A stretch of DNA of 64,000 bases from Ginsengibacter sp963792025 (GTDB lineage Bacteria > Bacteroidota > Bacteroidia > Chitinophagales > Chitinophagaceae): NCBI GenBank assembly GCA_963792025.1, contig CAWBUS010000004.1, positions 531,990-595,989 of the forward strand. Reading direction: 5' to 3'. Each line of letters starts with the position of its first letter. Within the stretch, counting starts at the first letter, position 1. A model generated the notes under the pieces. It ran no database searches and was not told the origin of the DNA. It saw only the letters and a program-made list of their open reading frames with translations. This document shows positions 29,336 to 38,117 of this stretch, one piece after another. Position numbers and translations under genes: made by a program.

Positions 29336-30538
29336 TTATTCCAAATTCCTAACCTCTTCAAAATTTAATGGAATAACAACTTCTCTAATGCCCGCTTCTG
29401 CATTAATAGCTTCATGTTTATCCTGGAGTTCTTTAGTAAGTATCTGTTTGGCTTTTTTCTCGCCAGGTGGATTTAGTCTTTCTGCTTTTTCAAATTCTAT
29501 TACCTGTTTCAAAATATCTTCCGGCAGGTCATTTTTACATTTTACAAGAATCTCTAAAAATTCAGAAGCAAAGAACTGGTCTATTTGTATTTTTCTTTTG
29601 GTGGTATGTGCAAACCTGCCGATAACCCTGCAGATATTATCTCTTTCCTCCGGGCTTAATTGATTTACAAATTCGTAGTCTTCTATTTTCTTTAATGATA
29701 ATAAGATAGGTTCCAATGCATCTTTTGTAACAATATAAACATTGTAATCAGCCATATTATAAGTTACTTGTTTTATAACATGAATGGTGCTGGATGGCAC
29801 TACTAGAAAGATGTCTTTTTTAACTTTCTCCTGGTTAGCATATTTTTTTACAGTTTCCGTTTGCGCCTTTATGTATTTTGGGAAATTAATGAGGTCATCA
29901 TTAGCGGGGCATTTAGCATCGAAAATAATATATTCATCTGCAATCTCCACCGTGTTGTCAGGGTTACCGCGAAAGGGAACCTCATCAATATATTTTATCA
30001 AATGATTCTGGCAAATGATTTTTAAAGTTTGTTGCACCGTTATCTCATGTTCGCTCCATTGCCGTTTTAGTTTTTCATTGGCAAGTCTTTCTTCCTCCAA
30101 TCGTGCATCATGCAATCTTTTCGTATCGTTTACTAACGTTTCTTTTATTTGATTAAGCTGGGTTATTTTATTTTCATAGGTTTTGGTTCTCTCTTCTTCG
30201 GTTGTTTCAAATTTAGAATTAGCCAACATTAGTTTTGAAATGATTCTGTTCAATTCATCCATTTTATAATTTAGAGAAGTGATTTCTTCTTCTTTCTTAT
30301 AAATTGACTTTTCAAATTGCTGAACATTACTTTGCAATCCTTCTCTTTGAGTAGCTGCCTGCAATAATTTTTTTTCCAATAAATCGTGTTGTCCCTTTTT
30401 ATTATTAAGTTCTTTCTGAAGGGTTTTAAATTCTTCGAAAGCATCATAACTTAGGTTCCTGACCTGGCGCCAGGAAAACAATCTTTGCCAAAATGTTAGT
30501 TCCCTTATCCTGGAAAAAAACAGGTTTAATTTTTCCAT
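29336..30538 (-). CDS. Coiled-coil protein with RmuC-like PD-(D/E)XK core
   Basis: 400 residues. Residues about 35-165 are a long coiled coil (heptads rich in Leu, Glu and Lys). Residues about 170-290 resemble the RmuC core: PFRGNPDNTVEIADEYIIFDAKCP contains the acidic residue and the D-x-K of a PD-(D/E)XK nuclease fold, and TVKKYANQEKVKKDIFLVVPSS parallels RmuC's strand after the long helix. RmuC proteins influence DNA recombination. This one is shorter and diverges outside the core, so it is either a remote homologue or a new RmuC-like family. No signal peptide. The 124-residue gene at 28883 follows. Confidence 0.65.
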   Translation of the reverse strand: MEKLNLFFSRIRELTFWQRLFSWRQVRNLSYDAFEEFKTLQKELNNKKGQHDLLEKKLLQAATQREGLQSNVQQFEKSIYKKEEEITSLNYKMDELNRIISKLMLANSKFETTEEERTKTYENKITQLNQIKETLVNDTKRLHDARLEEERLANEKLKRQWSEHEITVQQTLKIICQNHLIKYIDEVPFRGNPDNTVEIADEYIIFDAKCPANDDLINFPKYIKAQTETVKKYANQEKVKKDIFLVVPSSTIHVIKQVTYNMADYNVYIVTKDALEPILLSLKKIEDYEFVNQLSPEERDNICRVIGRFAHTTKRKIQIDQFFASEFLEILVKCKNDLPEDILKQVIEFEKAERLNPPGEKKAKQILTKELQDKHEAINAEAGIREVVIPLNFEEVRNLE

Positions 30539-30693
30539 AAAAAAATATTAAAGAGACATGTATATAAAACTATGAAACTTTTTTGTTTAAGGATGTTTGC
30601 TTTTTATTATAGAAGAAAGGTTACATATGAAGTCGCGGAATTTCGCCCATAACTTTTATTAAGTTTGTAGCTTCAACAAACGGCTATCAAAAA

Positions 30694-30996
30694 ATGATTT
30701 TTATTACACAATTAGTTTACATCAGGCAAGGACAGGAAAATGCATTTCACCAATTTGAAGACATTGCAATTCCTGCAATTTTAAAGTATAACGGGCGGCT
30801 TTTATTGCGAGTAAGGCCAACTGAAGAAACATTCATTGAACATCATATTGAACAACCTTACGAAATCCATTTAGTGGAGTTCAATACTGACCAGGATTTT
30901 GAAAATTTCCAAAAAGATAAGGAACGAAAGAAGTTTTTGCATTTAAAAGATCAATCAATAAAGTCTGTTTTACTTATTAAAGGAGCTAAGATGTGA
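30694..30996 (+). CDS. DUF1330-like dimeric alpha/beta-barrel protein
   Basis: 100 residues: MIFITQLVYIRQGQENAFHQFEDIAIPAILKYNGRLLLRV fits the DUF1330/ABM-like dimeric barrel pattern, with a strand, a helix carrying the -FHQFE- segment, and the paired strand RLLLRV. Cytoplasmic; function unknown. A TAAGTTTG box at 30660-30667 could serve as its -7 promoter element. Divergent from the RmuC-like gene. Confidence 0.7.
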   Translation: MIFITQLVYIRQGQENAFHQFEDIAIPAILKYNGRLLLRVRPTEETFIEHHIEQPYEIHLVEFNTDQDFENFQKDKERKKFLHLKDQSIKSVLLIKGAKM

Positions 30997-31043
30997 GATA
31001 GAAATCTTTTGACAACATTCACAAGTTATAGACTCACGATATT

Positions 31044-31172
31044 ATGGCAAACGATAGAAATGTTTTGATAGATTATTTGCGATCTGCTCTAACAGTTTTG
31101 GTGGTTGCGCAACCCAAACCCTTCAATATTTTAAAATGGAAAGCACAACCTTTTTTAGCCTCGTTTCGTTAG
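31044..31172 (+). pseudogene. Possible acyltransferase-3 N-terminal remnant
   Basis: A 42-codon frame begins ATG at 31044. Its first 22 residues (RNVLIDYLRSALTVLVVA in part) resemble the start of membrane acyltransferase-3 proteins, which begin with a D-Y-L-R motif leading into the first membrane helix. After residue 22 the similarity ends and a stop follows at 31170. It may be the leftover of a deleted gene in the 250-base gap, or chance. Low certainty. Confidence 0.25.
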
Positions 31173-31248
31173 GCATTTGGTTATAACAGCGTGGGTTTAA
31201 TTATCTAAATTTGTTTACAGAATCATTCCTGTCTCAGTAGCATCCTTT

Positions 31249-31851
31249 ATGAAGATTTCAAAACAATATTATTTCCTGGTTCTCGCCTTTATTTTACCAA
31301 CAATTCTGTTGCAAAATACGGGATGTTATAAAGAGTACAGTGTTGAAGGAATGGATACAACCCGGATAATAAGAGATACTGCCAGCCCGAGACCAATTGG
31401 CATTGTAAAAGCATTTCCGGATTGCTCACTTTGTAATGCTGAAAATGATATTTCTACGGGACAGTGGAATTTCAAAACAGGGAATTCTTTTTTATGCGGT
31501 GGCGTCACGAATTCCGGTTTTTTTAGTGGCTATTCAAAAGAGGACTTCACTCTATTCGGGCCTTCGGCCTGCGCGGTTGACACTGGTTTGGTCTTGTCAG
31601 TATATCTTTCAATTCCACTCGATCAGGACAGGCACAACCTCATCACCTATCAAACAGCTTTTTATTATTATGATAATAATGCTCCAAAAGATATATTTAT
31701 AAGTTGGCCCACCGAGCCATTCGTAGTAATTGTTCAAAGTTATATTTATGCTACCGGAATAGTTACAGGTACGTTCAGCGGTACTGTGTTTAAAGCAAAT
31801 GGCGATACAGCTTCCATAACCGACGGAAAATTTAAAGTTCAATTGAAATAG
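31249..31851 (+). CDS. Hypothetical lipoprotein, 200 aa
   Basis: The signal MKISKQYYFLVLAFILPTILLQNTGC ends at a lipobox Cys (about residue 26). The mature region begins with a short Thr/Arg linker and continues as a beta-rich domain (GQWNFKTGNSFLCGGVTNSGF, GIVTGTFSGTVFKANGDT). The C-terminal pattern TGTFSGTV-x5-NGDTASITDGKFKV is common among small Bacteroidota lipoproteins with an immunoglobulin-like fold. Function unknown. A TAAATTTG box at 31206-31213 could be its promoter -7 element. Confidence 0.75.
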   Translation: MKISKQYYFLVLAFILPTILLQNTGCYKEYSVEGMDTTRIIRDTASPRPIGIVKAFPDCSLCNAENDISTGQWNFKTGNSFLCGGVTNSGFFSGYSKEDFTLFGPSACAVDTGLVLSVYLSIPLDQDRHNLITYQTAFYYYDNNAPKDIFISWPTEPFVVIVQSYIYATGIVTGTFSGTVFKANGDTASITDGKFKVQLK

Positions 31852-31935
31852 AGATACTCATTTTAGTGATGCTAATATTAGCGACCCGATTATGAATTGC
31901 TATAAGACATTTATTCTTACCATTTTTAAAATGAA

Positions 31936-32784
31936 ATGCATAGCACTAAAAACATATTGCTAACGGGTGTTGACAAGAAGGCAATGACGCTTGATATATT
32001 TTTTGAGGACGAAACGATACAAAAGCCTGTCGTAATTTATGCTCATGGTTTTAATGGCTTTAAAGACTGGGGTAATTTTGATTTGATCGCTAAAGAATTT
32101 GCAGCCCAAGGTTATGTATTCGTGAAATTTAATTTTTCGCATAACGGTACCACACCCGAACATCCCGAAGAGTTTACCGACCTGGAAGCCTTTGGTAATA
32201 ATAATTATTCAAAGGAACTGGAAGACCTGCGACTGGTGATAGATTGGATTTGTGATTCTTCGAATAAATTCAGCCGCTCGATGGATGTTAATCATCTTAC
32301 TTTATTGGGGCATAGTATGGGCGGGGGGATAACGATACTGCAAGCAGCAAAAGATAAAAGGGTAAAAAAAATAATTACCTGGGCGAGTATCAACGAATGC
32401 AAAACTCCATGGGGCAACTGGCCCGCTGAAAAAATGCAGGAATGGAAAGAGACAGGAGTCCAATATTATACGAATACCCGAACAAAACAACAGATGCCGT
32501 TGCGCTACCAATTGTATGAGGATTACGTGAACAACAAGGAAATGCTGGATATAGAAAAAGCCATCAAAAGCATTAGTATTCCAATATTGCTTTGCCATGG
32601 AACATTGGATAGTTCTGTTCCAATAGCAAGCGCGCTAAAGCTGCAAAGTTGGCAACCATCTGCACAATTATTTACTGTACAAAGCGATCATGTATTTGAG
32701 CGGAGCCATCCCTGGGTGTCAGATGAATTGCCTCCGGCAATGGAAAGTGTGGTGAATGCAAGTTTAAAATTTTTAGGGAATTAA
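31936..32784 (+). CDS. Alpha/beta hydrolase
   Basis: 282 residues, no signal peptide. The oxyanion segment is YAHGFNGFKDWG (35-46), the nucleophile Ser127 lies in LLGHSMGGG, the acid is in LCHGTLDSSVPI (about Asp224), and the histidine in SDHVFERSHPW (about 252). This set fits the dienelactone hydrolase/serine aminopeptidase-like branch. The substrate is unknown. A single gene followed by a terminator at 32881-32908. Confidence 0.87.
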   Translation: MHSTKNILLTGVDKKAMTLDIFFEDETIQKPVVIYAHGFNGFKDWGNFDLIAKEFAAQGYVFVKFNFSHNGTTPEHPEEFTDLEAFGNNNYSKELEDLRLVIDWICDSSNKFSRSMDVNHLTLLGHSMGGGITILQAAKDKRVKKIITWASINECKTPWGNWPAEKMQEWKETGVQYYTNTRTKQQMPLRYQLYEDYVNNKEMLDIEKAIKSISIPILLCHGTLDSSVPIASALKLQSWQPSAQLFTVQSDHVFERSHPWVSDELPPAMESVVNASLKFLGN

Positions 32785-32878
32785 GAATTGCCGGGTGTTA
32801 AATATTATATTATGGGCTTTGCTATTATGCAAAAATGAGGAGTGAGACCTTTGACTCGTTGCATCAAATGTTGATAAA

Positions 32879-32908
32879 AAAAGGCTGCTATTTGTGCAGC
32901 CTTTTTTT
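32879..32908. terminator. Bidirectional rho-independent terminator
   Basis: Stem GGCTGC / GCAGCC at 32883-32888 and 32896-32901, extended by A/T pairs on both sides, loop of 7. An A-run precedes and a T7 run follows, so it can end transcription from both the hydrolase gene (plus) and the convergent gene at 32944 (minus). Confidence 0.8.
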
Positions 32909-32943
32909 GTTTTAATATTCATCCATGTCATTGTAGAAATGGC

Positions 32944-33276
32944 TTAAAAGAACCTGGTTCTCCTGTGGCTGTTTCTGTGAGAATGGTTCCCGTTATAACT
33001 GTGATGACCATAGTGATCGCCTTTGTGTTTATCCCGGCTTGTCCTGTAACCATCATGACCATATGCATGCCCGTTATCTCGTTTGTTCCATTGACCCTTT
33101 GCACTTCCTGCCCTATTATGGGAAGTTTTTGCGTCCCCGAAATTGTTATTTCCGGACCGCGTAGATTGGTAGCTATTACCATTGTTTGTTGCGTTATTTT
33201 TTTGGCTATGACCGGATTGTGCAAACGATGCGTTTACAAGGCCTGCGAAAAATAGTAATGTGATAATCTTTTTCAT
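32944..33276 (-). CDS. Small secreted Gly/Asn/His-rich basic protein
   Basis: 110 residues with a signal peptide (MKKIITLLFFAGLVNASFAQ). The mature part is low-complexity: rich in Ser, Asn, Gly, His, Lys and Arg, with repeats of G-H-x-G and H-x-S (DNGHAYGHDGYR, HYGHHSYNGNHSHRNSHRR). The His content might bind metal, but that is speculation. A single gene sharing a bidirectional terminator with the hydrolase gene. Confidence 0.65.
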   Translation of the reverse strand: MKKIITLLFFAGLVNASFAQSGHSQKNNATNNGNSYQSTRSGNNNFGDAKTSHNRAGSAKGQWNKRDNGHAYGHDGYRTSRDKHKGDHYGHHSYNGNHSHRNSHRRTRFF

Positions 33277-33522
33277 AATTGTATTTTTTAGTTTGTGAAT
33301 AGATAAGGATAAGACGATGCTTTTACCGTCGGGCTTACCAATAGATTGTTAATACAGAATTGCAACAGAATCTGCGACGTTTAGGGGTATCGTTAGAAAG
33401 TGTTGGAATATTCGGCGTTCACAGTTTCTTTCGTCTTCTTACCCTGTGCTATTTTTCCCTGCGAAATTGTTTTTTCACACGCATAATAAAAGAATAAACT
33501 TAACGTTGGAGATTAAGATTAT

Positions 33523-33660
33523 ATGGTGTATTTTGGAATTATTAAAAATCCGATTTTGTCTCTAATAAAAAAAATCCAGGAATATCCCGATGTGGTGTTG
33601 ATCGTGCTTGCGGCTATAACTATTTTTACCATCATTTTTTTATTGCATAATTATTTGTAG
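33523..33660 (+). CDS. Candidate single-pass small membrane protein (45 aa)
   Basis: An ATG at 33523 opens 45 codons ending TAG at 33660. The product has a basic N-terminal half (IIKNPILSLIKKIQ) and a strongly hydrophobic helix (about residues 25-41, VVLIVLAAITIFTIIFLL) with a short tail HNYL. A weak GGAG lies upstream. This layout is typical of small regulatory membrane proteins, but no family is recognised and coding is unproven. It lies in the gap between the secreted His-rich gene and the cytochrome gene. Confidence 0.4.
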   Translation: MVYFGIIKNPILSLIKKIQEYPDVVLIVLAAITIFTIIFLLHNYL

Positions 33661-33982
33661 ATGCCAGTGCCTCTTTTTTCAAATCAAAAAAAAGATTACT
33701 CGTTTCATCATCCTCTTTAGTTACCCGGTCTTATTACATTTTAATAAAATAAAATTGCCATCGCCATAGGCGAAGTTTACCGAAGGGCAACCTGACGCTT
33801 TACTTCAGGAAACAGGCAAATACGCACCTGGCATATTTTTATCTCCACTTAATCTTTAATTTATTATTTGTATTCGCTGAAAAATAAAATAAGTTATCAT
33901 ATAACAATGAAGGTATTAGTAATGTTATATTTAGTAATTTGACAACGGCCCTGTTGATAATATTCTAAATTATATCGATTAT
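33661..33982. other. 322-bp non-coding gap
   Basis: No ORF, repeat or strong hairpin was found. A/T-rich sequence surrounds a more balanced 90-base patch at about 33755-33835. The promoter of the cytochrome/FG-GAP gene must lie near its 3' end, but no clear TAnnTTTG box was seen. Confidence 0.5.
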
Positions 33983-35536
33983 ATGTTTCGAAAATCCTGG
34001 TGGTTTTTTTTTATTTTTTCCAGTGCACTCGTGATGGTGTATTCTTTCACCCCCAAAAAGAAAGACGCTAAAGATCCTAATGCGCTGTTTCAGCAATACT
34101 GCAGTCTGTGCCACATGCTGCCCGATCCAACGGACCTGACAAAAAAAGCCTGGAAGGAAGGTGTATTGCCGGTGATGGCTGCTAACCTTGGCATTGAATA
34201 CCCGGGGTATGATCCGTTTGGCCGAATGAACAGTGACGAGATTGAACTCGTGAAGAAAAGACAATATTTCCCTGTAACGCCTTTAATAAGCCAGGCAGAC
34301 TGGGATAAAATCGAAAAATACATTTTGCAGCATGCACCGGAAAATGTTATACAGGATAACAGCCGGTTATATCGCGACGACGATTTGAAGCAATTTGTAA
34401 GAAAAGATATTCAACTATATGATAAGCCGGGCTCGATGATTACAGGACTTAAATTTGATCCTGCATCTAAAAAATTGTGGATCGGCGACTATAATAAAAC
34501 GGTTATAACCTGGCAATGGGGAAAAGGAATTCTCGACGCAATACCTTCTTTAAGCCCTGTAGTAGATTTCGATTTTCATGGAGGAACTACCTACTTTACG
34601 GAAATTGGAAAGTTATACCCAACTGAACTAAGTACCGGGTCATTCGCTCAATATAACGATAATGCAGAAACGCAATTACTCACGTCGCTTCACCGGCCGG
34701 TTCATGGCGAAGTATGTGACCTTGATAACGATGGCGTTCCCGAAATTGTAGTAGCAAATTTTGGCAATAAGTATGGCTCACTGTCTATGTACAAAAAAGA
34801 TAAAACTACCAACAAATACGTTGAGCATGTGTTGTTAGGAATGCCCGGTGCAGTTAAGTTTTATATCATGGATATGGATGGGGATGGCAAAAAAGATATT
34901 GTGGCATTGTTTGCACAAGGCGATGAAAGTGTCTATATTTTTTACCAGAAGGAAAACCTGCAATTCAGTGCGCAAAGAGTTTTACGTTTTCCTCCGGATT
35001 ATGGTACTACCGATTTTATAATAGTGGATTATAACCACGACGGGCACCCTGACATAGTTACTGCTAATGGCGATAATGCTGACTATTCGGATATTTTGAA
35101 AAAATTTCATGGCATACGTATCAACATAAACGATGGACACAACCAGTTTAAGGAAGAATTTTTTTACCCTATCTATGGCGCTACAAGAGTTATTGCAGAT
35201 GATTTCGACCAGGATGGAGATATCGATTTTGCGGTAACTGCTTTTTTCCCTGCTTTCGGCCCGCTCGTCAATGAATCTTTCGTTTACCTGGAAAATGAAA
35301 ATTCGGAAAAATACCGTTTTAAATCTTTTATATTGAAGAGTGGCATACCGGTAAAATCCTTAACGATGGAAAAGGCGGATATAGATTCTGATGGCGATAT
35401 GGATATTATTCTCGGAATGTTTTCTCACTCACCAGGACCCGTACCCGAAGAAATTCAGGACAAATGGAATAATGCAAATTATGATTTAACGATATTCGTA
35501 AATCAACTTCAAAAAAAGAAGACTCGTGCAAAGTGA
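33983..35536 (+). CDS. Secreted c-type cytochrome fused to FG-GAP/VCBS repeats
   Basis: 517 residues. The N-terminal hydrophobic signal/anchor (about 5-22) is followed by a heme c site at Cys40, Cys43 and His44 (QYCSLCHMLPDPTDL). Residues about 115-510 form a propeller with at least five calcium-binding-like FG-GAP motifs: DLDNDGVPEIV, DMDGDGKKDIV, DYNHDGHPDIV, DFDQDGDIDFA and DIDSDGDMDII. The fusion suggests an exported heme protein that binds a partner or polysaccharide. The gene stands alone, and a candidate terminator overlaps its stop. The electron partner is unknown. Confidence 0.82.
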   Translation: MFRKSWWFFFIFSSALVMVYSFTPKKKDAKDPNALFQQYCSLCHMLPDPTDLTKKAWKEGVLPVMAANLGIEYPGYDPFGRMNSDEIELVKKRQYFPVTPLISQADWDKIEKYILQHAPENVIQDNSRLYRDDDLKQFVRKDIQLYDKPGSMITGLKFDPASKKLWIGDYNKTVITWQWGKGILDAIPSLSPVVDFDFHGGTTYFTEIGKLYPTELSTGSFAQYNDNAETQLLTSLHRPVHGEVCDLDNDGVPEIVVANFGNKYGSLSMYKKDKTTNKYVEHVLLGMPGAVKFYIMDMDGDGKKDIVALFAQGDESVYIFYQKENLQFSAQRVLRFPPDYGTTDFIIVDYNHDGHPDIVTANGDNADYSDILKKFHGIRININDGHNQFKEEFFYPIYGATRVIADDFDQDGDIDFAVTAFFPAFGPLVNESFVYLENENSEKYRFKSFILKSGIPVKSLTMEKADIDSDGDMDIILGMFSHSPGPVPEEIQDKWNNANYDLTIFVNQLQKKKTRAK

Positions 35537-35577
35537 GCAACCATAGTTTCATCGATGGGTTATGCTGCTCCTTTTTA
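35535..35577 (+). terminator. Candidate terminator after the cytochrome gene
   Basis: Imperfect hairpin: GAGCA (35535-35539) with TGCTC (35566-35570), and an inner AACCAT / ATGGGTT pairing with one bulge, followed by a T5 run at 35572-35576. It overlaps the stop codon region and faces the convergent GAF gene. Confidence 0.4.
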
Positions 35578-37959
35578 ATTGTGACTTATTTCTTTTATTA
35601 AGTCAACTGCTTTGCTATCTTTTAACCCTGTATTTTTATTGTATGAGATTGAGACCCGCAAAGCCTTGAGACCCGTCATTCCCTGCAGATCCTTTAGCGT
35701 GAGTGTTTCTACGTCAGAGGTGAGGTAATTGATAAATTGCAAATAATGAATATAGTGCATATACTCTTTTGCTTCCTTTTCATTGGAATAGATAATCGCG
35801 ATTTTGCCCGGCTGGGTGAGTCGTTCACCTGATTCCTTAACAATCGCTTTATCAATTCTTTTCTTTATTATCTCATAGCGGGCATTATAGGCGCCATCAA
35901 CGTCAAACTTTTTTTCTTCCATCCTGAAGCGGATACTTAGCGGCTGGCTATGAACCAAAATGAGTGAGCATACATCCAGTTTGGTTTTGAGTCGTGGCTT
36001 TAAACGATGCACTTCATTTTCTATTTCGCAGGTTATAATTAATTGCCACAATCTTAGATTTTGCAAATAAAGCTGGTGAAACTTTTTATTGTTCACCATC
36101 GATTGTCCAATGTATAAATTATGTTCCACTCCATCAGATTTATATTTTTCAAAATAATGAGGAAACATTGTTTGTGCGGCCTGTTGGGCTTTATCAAGGT
36201 ACGCGGAGATACTGTCATTGATAAGCTTCACGGTTTCGTCGTAAGCTTTTCTTTTCTTATATAACAATCCTAATACCGGGTCGAGCTGCTTTTCGTAGTG
36301 CTGCAAGGCCTCATGTATTTCGGTATCCTGGCTGTGCAAGTATGTAAATACAGGATAAATTTCCTTCTTAAGAAATTCCAATACTATATTCTCATCGCCG
36401 GCTGATAATTCCTGGCTCAACTGCTGTATGTAACTGTCTACCCTAAATCGCAGGTCTTTATAAACAGGCAGCCCGAATTTTTTTACAGAAAGATTCAGGA
36501 TGTTTTTGGCAAGGGACAATTGCTCAATTAAATCTGCCTGGATAGAAAGATTACGTTCGACGGATGAACCATGAATATCGGTTTGCCCGTATAACGGAAA
36601 AACATTGGTAAAAACAATATCTTCCATTTTATCTTCATCAACAATCAACTTTAATTCGAGGAATCTCTCTGCAGCTTCAATAAAACGCCAGGCAACGGTT
36701 GAATGAATAGCAGTGCATTTTTGACGGATGATTGCATCAATCTGGTTTTTCATTTCATCCTGCGATCTTTTCATCGCTATGGTGAACAACGAGATAACTT
36801 CCTGCAATTTGTAAACCGTAATCGTATTTAACGCATTGGGTTCACGCGACCCAACTTCGAGTATTCCAATTAGTTGATCGTTATAAAACAAAGGCAACGC
36901 CAGGTAACTTTTTAGGCCCAGCTTCGTAAGTTTTTTTACGAAGATATTTTGGTCAGGATTTTTCTCATCTATATTTTGAAAGACAAGCGGTTGATTTTTT
37001 TCAAACATAAACAGGTTCGACTGATTGCAAAATGCATCGTCAATTTTTATATTCTTTTTATCAGATAGGATAATGCTGTTGCCAAAACCTATCGATTGCA
37101 ACATTTCCCTGTCTTTATTAAATGAAATAAAACCGGTGCGTAACCCGGGTATGTGCAGCATGGCTCCCAGGTTCTCCTGTATTTGCTCAATATTGGCAAG
37201 TTCAGTTAATGAATCTTTTTTTATTAAATCGAATTTTAATGCAGAAACAGATTCATCACGTGTTACATCGAAGAGTGTCAGGATGGTAAACCCTTCAAAG
37301 CTAAAACTGTTTGGAGGAATTTTTTTCTTCCATAACTTAGTATTTCCAAAATTGTTGGTTAATTCCAGTATATCTTTTTCAGTGAGGATTTTAGCATCAG
37401 GACCTGGAATTACCTCGGTAAAATCAACATTTATAAAAGCCCTGTACCGGTGTATAATTCCTGTTTGTTTGTTACGGATGTTAAAAAATAAATTGGGCGC
37501 GAGGCTCACGTTAGCTTTATAATAACCATTAAGAACGGTTACACAACTAAACATATAAATTAAGTCAGGATCATTTTCGGGTATAATAAAATCACCTTGG
37601 GCGCTATCCAGAATATTGGTAAAACGTTTGGTAAGGTTGAACACCATTGGCTTAAAGGGAATACCCGCAGCCTTAATTTCGTTGGTAGAAGTGAGCGATG
37701 GAAAAAACGGCGACAATAGCAGTTTAATATCTTCCTGATATTTTTCAATAAGGTCGAAATCGTCAAATGGGCCAGACAACTCCGGAATCTTCTCAATTCT
37801 CTTTAAAATTTCTTTCGCCCTGCCAGATTCGAAAGAACGAGGTTCTGCCGCCTGGTCTTTCCACCAATCAATGAGTTTTTTAAAATTGATTTTCAATTGA
37901 AATGGCAAATCAATTTTCTCCGGTGCAAAATTGTGTTTATAATAATGGAGATAGGACAT
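35575..37959 (-). CDS. GAF-domain protein of 794 aa
   Basis: The central part (about residues 255-400) is a GAF domain: LANIEQIQENLGAMLHIPG, then SIGFGNSIILSD, SYLALPLFYNDQLIGILEVGS. It is flanked by an N-terminal domain of about 250 residues and a long helical C-terminal half of about 390 residues. No histidine kinase, cyclase, phosphodiesterase or DNA-binding domain was recognised, so it is a sensor of unknown output. No signal peptide, so it is cytoplasmic. Codon use matches its neighbours; a single gene. Confidence 0.77.
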   Translation of the reverse strand: MSYLHYYKHNFAPEKIDLPFQLKINFKKLIDWWKDQAAEPRSFESGRAKEILKRIEKIPELSGPFDDFDLIEKYQEDIKLLLSPFFPSLTSTNEIKAAGIPFKPMVFNLTKRFTNILDSAQGDFIIPENDPDLIYMFSCVTVLNGYYKANVSLAPNLFFNIRNKQTGIIHRYRAFINVDFTEVIPGPDAKILTEKDILELTNNFGNTKLWKKKIPPNSFSFEGFTILTLFDVTRDESVSALKFDLIKKDSLTELANIEQIQENLGAMLHIPGLRTGFISFNKDREMLQSIGFGNSIILSDKKNIKIDDAFCNQSNLFMFEKNQPLVFQNIDEKNPDQNIFVKKLTKLGLKSYLALPLFYNDQLIGILEVGSREPNALNTITVYKLQEVISLFTIAMKRSQDEMKNQIDAIIRQKCTAIHSTVAWRFIEAAERFLELKLIVDEDKMEDIVFTNVFPLYGQTDIHGSSVERNLSIQADLIEQLSLAKNILNLSVKKFGLPVYKDLRFRVDSYIQQLSQELSAGDENIVLEFLKKEIYPVFTYLHSQDTEIHEALQHYEKQLDPVLGLLYKKRKAYDETVKLINDSISAYLDKAQQAAQTMFPHYFEKYKSDGVEHNLYIGQSMVNNKKFHQLYLQNLRLWQLIITCEIENEVHRLKPRLKTKLDVCSLILVHSQPLSIRFRMEEKKFDVDGAYNARYEIIKKRIDKAIVKESGERLTQPGKIAIIYSNEKEAKEYMHYIHYLQFINYLTSDVETLTLKDLQGMTGLKALRVSISYNKNTGLKDSKAVDLIKEISHN

Positions 37960-38081
37960 AATTAAAAATTAAGAACTGTTAGAATTACAAATTAAAATCC
38001 ATGGATTATACCAAATGCAAAACTAAACAAAACCTCCAAATGCTAATTACCATACATAATAATAGATCCGTAAGATTGAAT

Positions 38082-38113
38082 TATTAAAAAAAGTAAAAGT
38101 GGCGGGGAGCCAC
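38082..38113 (-). terminator. Rho-independent terminator of the S41 protease gene
   Basis: Read on the minus strand: GTGGC, a 5-base loop, GCCAC (38113-38109 and 38103-38099), then TTTTACTTTTTTT. It lies directly after the S41 protease stop codon at 38118. Confidence 0.65.
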
Positions 38114-38117
38114 GCAA

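Noticed and set aside
29138..29663. Plus-strand frames opposite the RmuC-like gene and its neighbour
   Set aside because: Antisense shadows of two minus-strand genes; no start signals or domains.
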